From an uncultured Atopobium sp. (GTDB lineage Bacteria; Actinomycetota; Coriobacteriia; Coriobacteriales; Atopobiaceae), in contig CAMUON010000001.1 in NCBI GenBank assembly GCA_947090525.1, positions 1 to 64,000 on the forward strand: a DNA stretch of 64,000 nucleotides, written 5' to 3'. Positions 59,750-64,000 of this stretch are shown here, one piece after another. Numbering within the stretch: position 1 is the first letter of the stretch; the number at the start of each line of letters is the position of its first letter. The position numbers and the translations under genes are program-made. The notes beneath the pieces are model-generated. The model was not told the DNA's origin and ran no database searches. It saw only the letters and a list, made by a program, of their open reading frames with translations.

Positions 59750-62700
59750 GTGCCTAAAGTAAATTCATCCCAAGGTGTACGTCCGAAGCAGCGCGACCGC
59801 GTCAGCTTCGCAAAGCTAGCTTCTGCTATGGAGCTGCCCAATCTTATCTCTGTACAAAAAGAGTCATTTGCTCGTTTTATGACCGATGGCCTTGCAGAGT
59901 CGTTTGCCGAATTCTCACCTATCGAGAATTCTTCAAAAACTATGGAAGTGACGTTTGGAGCGCATCAATTTAGCGATCCACCTCACACCATTAGCGAGTG
60001 TCGAGCAAAGGACATTTCCTATCAAGCCCCTCTTTTGGTAAATGTCCGCTTCATCAACAAAGAAACTGGCGAGATGAAAGAGCAGCTCGTGTTCATGGGC
60101 GATTTCCCGCTCATGACCGACCGCGGTACCTTTGTGATCAATGGTACCGAGCGTGTCGTCGTATCGCAGCTTGTGCGCTCGCCTGGTGTGTATTTCTCCG
60201 AAGAGCTCGATAATGGCGTGCAAACACATCACGTTCAATTTATTCCTGCGCGTGGTGCTTGGCTTGAGTTTGAAGTCGATAAGCACGGCCACCTGGTGGT
60301 TTCTATCGATCGTAAGCGTCGCCAAAATGCCACCCTTCTTCTTCGCGCGCTCGGCATTGCAGAGACCGACGAAGAAATTCTTGCGCTTTTAGGCGATTCC
60401 GAGATCGTAAAAGCTACGCTTCAGCGCGATGTGTGCACCACACGTGAGGATGCGCTTATCGAAATTTATAGACGTCAGCGTCCGGGTGAGCCGCCTGCGG
60501 TAGATTCTGCACGTTCGCTCATCGAGGGACTCTACTTCAACAACCAGCGCTATGACCTTGCGCGCGTTGGTCGTTACAAGGTAAACAAAAAGCTCGGCCT
60601 CGACGTCGATGCTAATGTAAAGATCCTTACTAAAGAAGATATCGTTACTGCGCTTCGCTATCTTTTGGCGCTTCACGAAGGTGATCCTACTAAGAAAGTC
60701 GATGACATCGACCACTTTGGTAACCGCCGCGTGCGTACCGTGGGCGAACTTGTGCAAAACCAGTTCCGCATCGGACTCAGCCGCATGGAGCGTGTGATTC
60801 GCGAGCGTATGGCGACGCAAAATCCTGATGACATTTCTCCGCAATCACTTATCAACATTCGTCCTATCGTGGCTTCGATCAAGGAGTTCTTCGGTTCCTC
60901 GCAGCTGTCTCAGTTCATGGACCAGTCGAACCCACTTGCGGGCCTTACGCACAAACGTCGTCTTTCGGCATTGGGACCTGGTGGTTTGGCTGGACATAAG
61001 TCTGGCTCGAGCCGTCGTACCAATGTTCCTACCGCTGTGCGCGACGTTCACAACTCCCACTATTCGCGTATGTGTCCTATCGAGACGCCTGAAGGACCAA
61101 ACATTGGTCTGATTGGTTCGCTTGCTCTGTTTGCGCACGTAAACGAGTACGGTTTCATCGAAGCTCCCTATCGCAAGATTGTTGACGGCAAAGTCACCGG
61201 AGACATCGATTGGATGATCGCAGACGAAGAGGAAAATCACGTTATTGTTCCTGCTGACGTCGCCGTTGATCCTAAATCAGGCCGCTTTGTTGCCACCGAT
61301 TCCAAGGGCAAGATTTATTATCCCGATACAGTCGTTGCACGTACACGCAACTTCGACGGTACCTTCGGTGCACCTTCTGAGGTAAGTGTAAAAGACGTCG
61401 ACTACATGGACGTATCTCCTTCCCAGATGCTTTCCGCCGCAGCAAACCTCATCCCCTTCCTTGAGCACGACGACGCAAAGCGTACCCTCATGGGCGCAAA
61501 CATGCAGCGTCAGGCTGTGCCGCTCATTCGTCCGCGCGCACCGTATGTGGGCACGGGTCTCGAGCGTGCAGCTGCGTATGACTCAGGCGAATCGGTATGC
61601 GCAAATCACGCCGGTGTTGTGGTCGAAGTCGATGCTGCACACGTCGTTGTCAAAACAAACGACGACCTTGAGCGCTACGACTTCCCCAAGTACCAGCGCT
61701 CGAACCAAAGCACCTGCATCAATCACCGTCCCGTGGTCCACGTAGGACAAGAGGTTGCAGAAGGCGAGCCTCTCTCCGATGGTACTTCCATCGAAAAAGG
61801 CGAGCTCGCACTTGGTGTAAACCTTACGGTAGCCTACATGCCTTGGGAAGGTTACAACTACGAAGACGGTATCGTCGTCTCTGAGCGTCTTGTGAAAGAA
61901 GACCTTCTGACCTCGGTAAACATCTCTCGTCACGAAGTTGATGCCCGTGATATTTCTGCTAAGCATGCAGAGGAAATTACGCGCGAAATCCCCAATCAGT
62001 CCGAAGAAGCACTTGCCAACCTCGATGAAGACGGTATTGTGCGCATTGGTGCTGAGGTAGGACCTGGAGATATTCTCGTTGGTAAGGTTACCCCTAAGGG
62101 TGAGCCTGCGCCTACGCCTGAGCAGCGCCTCATTGCCGCGATCTTTGGTAATCGCGCGCAAGACGTACGTGATACGTCGCTTCGCATGCCTCACGGCGCC
62201 TATGGACGCGTGGTCGACGTGGTGCGTTTCGTGCGTCCCGAAGATAAATCCAAAGAAAACGAGCTTCCTCCTGGAGTAAAAGAACTCATCCGCGTCTTTG
62301 TCGCGCAGCGCAGAAAGATTCAGCAAGGCGACAAAATCTCGGGTCGTCACGGTAACAAGGGTGTTATTTGTAACGTTTTGCCTGTTGAGGACATGCCTTA
62401 TATGGCAGACGGTACGCCTATCGACGTACTTCTCGACCCCTTGGGCGTTCCTTCGCGTATGAACGTAGGTCAGCTTCTCGAGTGCCACTTGGGTTGGGCA
62501 GCAAGTCATGGTTACGACGTCAAGACTCCCAATTCCAAGGAAATTGTCGACGGCCCACTCTATGTTTCTACGCCAATTTTCGACGGCGCGACCGATGTCG
62601 AGGTACAAGACGCCATCAGACGCACCAATATCAATATGATCAACAAAGCCATGCGCACTTACGGCGAGCAAATGAACACCGCTTTTGTTCCACAGCTCAA

Positions 62701-63277
62701 TGAGCAGGGCAAAACCACGCTCTATGATGGTCGTACGGGTGAAGCGTTCAAGAGCCCCATCACCGTGGGTACTTCTTACATCCTCAAGCTCGGCCACATG
62801 GTCGACGACAAGATCCATGCGCGTTCAACAGGCCCATACTCGCTCGTAACGCAGCAGCCTCTGGGTGGTAAAGCTCAATTTGGTGGCCAGCGCTTTGGTG
62901 AGATGGAAGTTTGGGCGCTCTATGCATACGGCGCGTCAAACGTACTGCATGAGCTTATGACCGTAAAATCCGACGACACCAATGGTCGTGTCAAGACGTA
63001 TGAATCCATCGTTAAGGGCGAAAATGCTCCTCGACCTGGTATTCCTGAGTCGTTCAAAGTGTTGGTCAAGGAGATCCGCTCGCTTGCACTCGATATCGAA
63101 CCTATCGTCTACAAGCAAGAAACTGCTCCTCGTCCCGAAGACACGCACGAAAAAGAATCTGCGCTCGACGTATTCTCGAGTGCAGACGGAGCAGATGACC
63201 TCATCGGCGGTTCCACGCTTATTTCTCACAATTCCGATGAAGAACTCATCGGCAACACATCTAAGGATAAGGAGTAG
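59750..63277 (+). CDS. rpoB: DNA-directed RNA polymerase subunit beta
   Basis: 1175 residues from a GTG at 59750 (GAAGGAGGAAAA site). Landmarks: the rifampicin pocket in SSQLSQFMDQSNPLAGLTHK and RRLSALGPGG, the catalytic-region GRHGNKGVI, and HARSTGPYSLVTQQPLGGKA near the C-terminus. The rifampicin region carries the wild-type residues as far as I can judge (Q..D..H..S kept). rpoC follows five bases after the stop. Confidence 0.99.
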   Translation: MPKVNSSQGVRPKQRDRVSFAKLASAMELPNLISVQKESFARFMTDGLAESFAEFSPIENSSKTMEVTFGAHQFSDPPHTISECRAKDISYQAPLLVNVRFINKETGEMKEQLVFMGDFPLMTDRGTFVINGTERVVVSQLVRSPGVYFSEELDNGVQTHHVQFIPARGAWLEFEVDKHGHLVVSIDRKRRQNATLLLRALGIAETDEEILALLGDSEIVKATLQRDVCTTREDALIEIYRRQRPGEPPAVDSARSLIEGLYFNNQRYDLARVGRYKVNKKLGLDVDANVKILTKEDIVTALRYLLALHEGDPTKKVDDIDHFGNRRVRTVGELVQNQFRIGLSRMERVIRERMATQNPDDISPQSLINIRPIVASIKEFFGSSQLSQFMDQSNPLAGLTHKRRLSALGPGGLAGHKSGSSRRTNVPTAVRDVHNSHYSRMCPIETPEGPNIGLIGSLALFAHVNEYGFIEAPYRKIVDGKVTGDIDWMIADEEENHVIVPADVAVDPKSGRFVATDSKGKIYYPDTVVARTRNFDGTFGAPSEVSVKDVDYMDVSPSQMLSAAANLIPFLEHDDAKRTLMGANMQRQAVPLIRPRAPYVGTGLERAAAYDSGESVCANHAGVVVEVDAAHVVVKTNDDLERYDFPKYQRSNQSTCINHRPVVHVGQEVAEGEPLSDGTSIEKGELALGVNLTVAYMPWEGYNYEDGIVVSERLVKEDLLTSVNISRHEVDARDISAKHAEEITREIPNQSEEALANLDEDGIVRIGAEVGPGDILVGKVTPKGEPAPTPEQRLIAAIFGNRAQDVRDTSLRMPHGAYGRVVDVVRFVRPEDKSKENELPPGVKELIRVFVAQRRKIQQGDKISGRHGNKGVICNVLPVEDMPYMADGTPIDVLLDPLGVPSRMNVGQLLECHLGWAASHGYDVKTPNSKEIVDGPLYVSTPIFDGATDVEVQDAIRRTNINMINKAMRTYGEQMNTAFVPQLNEQGKTTLYDGRTGEAFKSPITVGTSYILKLGHMVDDKIHARSTGPYSLVTQQPLGGKAQFGGQRFGEMEVWALYAYGASNVLHELMTVKSDDTNGRVKTYESIVKGENAPRPGIPESFKVLVKEIRSLALDIEPIVYKQETAPRPEDTHEKESALDVFSSADGADDLIGGSTLISHNSDEELIGNTSKDKE

Positions 63278-63282
63278 CGATC

Positions 63283-64000
63283 GTGGCAGACTTTGATTCC
63301 ACAGATTTCGATGCTATCAAGATTTCGCTCGCCAGTGCTGATGATGTTCGTAGCTGGTCCTATGGCGAAGTCAAGAAAGACGAAACAATCAACTACCGCA
63401 CGCTGAAACCCGAGAAGGACGGTCTTTTCTGCGAAAAGATTTTTGGTCCTGTGAAAGACTGGGAATGCTCCTGCGGTAAATACAAAGGTATCCGCTTTAA
63501 GGGTATCGTGTGTGAGCGCTGTGGTGTAGAAATCACGAGCGCAAAGGTGCGTCGTGAGCGCATGGGTCACATTGAGCTTGCGGCTCCGGTGTCGCACATT
63601 TGGTATTTTAAGAGCCCAGCCACCTTCCCGCTTGCCCGCTTGCTCGACATGAAGAGCAAGGATCTCGAAAAGATCCTCTATTTCGCGTCATACGTGATTA
63701 CCGAGGTCGATAGCGAGGCACGCGATCAGGATGCTGAGGATCTCAAAGAAGAACTCGCGGCTGATCTCGAAGAGCTCGACGCTGAGTGCGAAGACGAAAT
63801 CAAGCGTCTCCGCGCCCAAGGGGAAGTCCCCGAAGGGGAGGAATTCTCCGACGTTGAGCCGCTTGATGAAGACGAAATCGAGCGCGGCATCGTTGACCTT
63901 CGGGAAGAGTACGAAGACGAGAAACGCTTGCGCAAAGAAGCGTTCGACCGCTTTATGCAGCTTGAGCGTCGTGATTTGATTTCAGACGAAGCACTCTTCT
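63283..64000 (+). CDS. rpoC: DNA-directed RNA polymerase subunit beta' (5' part, cut by window)
   Basis: Starts at a GTG at 63283 (GGATAAGGAG site), five bases after rpoB. The first residues VADFDSTDFDAIKISLASAD, the zinc finger CSCGKYKG..CERCGVEI and RRERMGHIELAAPVSHIWYF are the expected beta' N-terminus. A long acidic coiled-coil insertion (LKEELAADLEELDAECEDE and beyond) follows, as in actinobacterial RpoC. The frame is open to the window end, so the gene is partial here. Confidence 0.99.
   Translation, partial: MADFDSTDFDAIKISLASADDVRSWSYGEVKKDETINYRTLKPEKDGLFCEKIFGPVKDWECSCGKYKGIRFKGIVCERCGVEITSAKVRRERMGHIELAAPVSHIWYFKSPATFPLARLLDMKSKDLEKILYFASYVITEVDSEARDQDAEDLKEELAADLEELDAECEDEIKRLRAQGEVPEGEEFSDVEPLDEDEIERGIVDLREEYEDEKRLRKEAFDRFMQLERRDLISDEALF

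Overview
The window is a bacterial chromosome segment of roughly 50% G+C. I infer a member of the Coriobacteriia, Atopobium/Olsenella-like. The basis is actinobacterial-looking housekeeping proteins, cell-wall-binding repeat proteins with W/Y-rich 78-residue modules, many Pro/Ala linkers, and a firmicute-type conjugative transposon. Genus and species cannot be fixed from the sequence alone.

Layout. (1) 1-6026: left part of a Tn916-family integrative conjugative element (orf16 to orf24, ardA, oriT region), A+T-richer than the host. It ends in the T-tract of the terminator of a host tRNA-Arg gene. The VirB4-like orf16 carries a one-base homopolymer frameshift, and the tet/int end lies outside the window. 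(2) 6.1-14.1 kb: tRNA-Arg, tRNA-Ser, a YitT transporter, a QueT-like queuosine-precursor transporter, a LytS/LytR-type two-component pair, a phosphoesterase, a PAP2 phosphatase, thioredoxin and two unrecognised or weakly recognised proteins. (3) 14.3-21.5 kb: pgi, SRP RNA, dedA, dnaX-ybaB-recR, an unknown membrane protein, tRNA-Asp. (4) 21.8-27.6 kb: a HAD phosphatase overlapping an unusual MutY-like glycosylase, then nrdF-nrdI-nrdE. (5) 27.7-33.4 kb: stand-alone PTS EIIA and EIIB genes with a split transketolase, lemA, tRNA-Ser, tadA and a spermidine-synthase-like protein. (6) 33.6-45.1 kb: tatA, greA, lysS, clpC, disA-ispD-ispF-cysS-rlmB-yacP and tRNA-Thr. (7) 45.3-50.6 kb: two tandem paralogous LPQTG surface proteins. 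(8) 50.9-64.0 kb: tRNA-Tyr/Thr/Met-tuf-rpmG-tRNA-Trp-secE-nusG-rplK-rplA, then two reverse-strand wall-binding secreted proteins (one a thermonuclease), then rplJ-rplL-rpoB-rpoC.

Parts 6-8 follow the ancestral clpC-disA-ispD-ispF-cysS-rlmB-yacP-rpmG-secE-nusG-rpl-rpoBC order known from Bacillus, interrupted by two blocks of cell-surface genes. dnaX-ybaB-recR beside the SRP RNA is likewise an ancestral arrangement.

The most notable biology is the ribonucleotide reductase. The NrdF subunit has lost three of its metal-binding carboxylates in the exact Val-Pro-Lys pattern (V121, P181, K215) that marks class Ie, the metal-free, DOPA-radical enzyme, and nrdI and nrdE are adjacent. A near-consensus NrdR box lies between the -35 and -10 of its promoter. 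Other points of interest are the clusterless MutY-like protein with an altered catalytic Asp, the PTS pair without a permease, and the wall-anchored nuclease inserted in the ribosomal protein operon.
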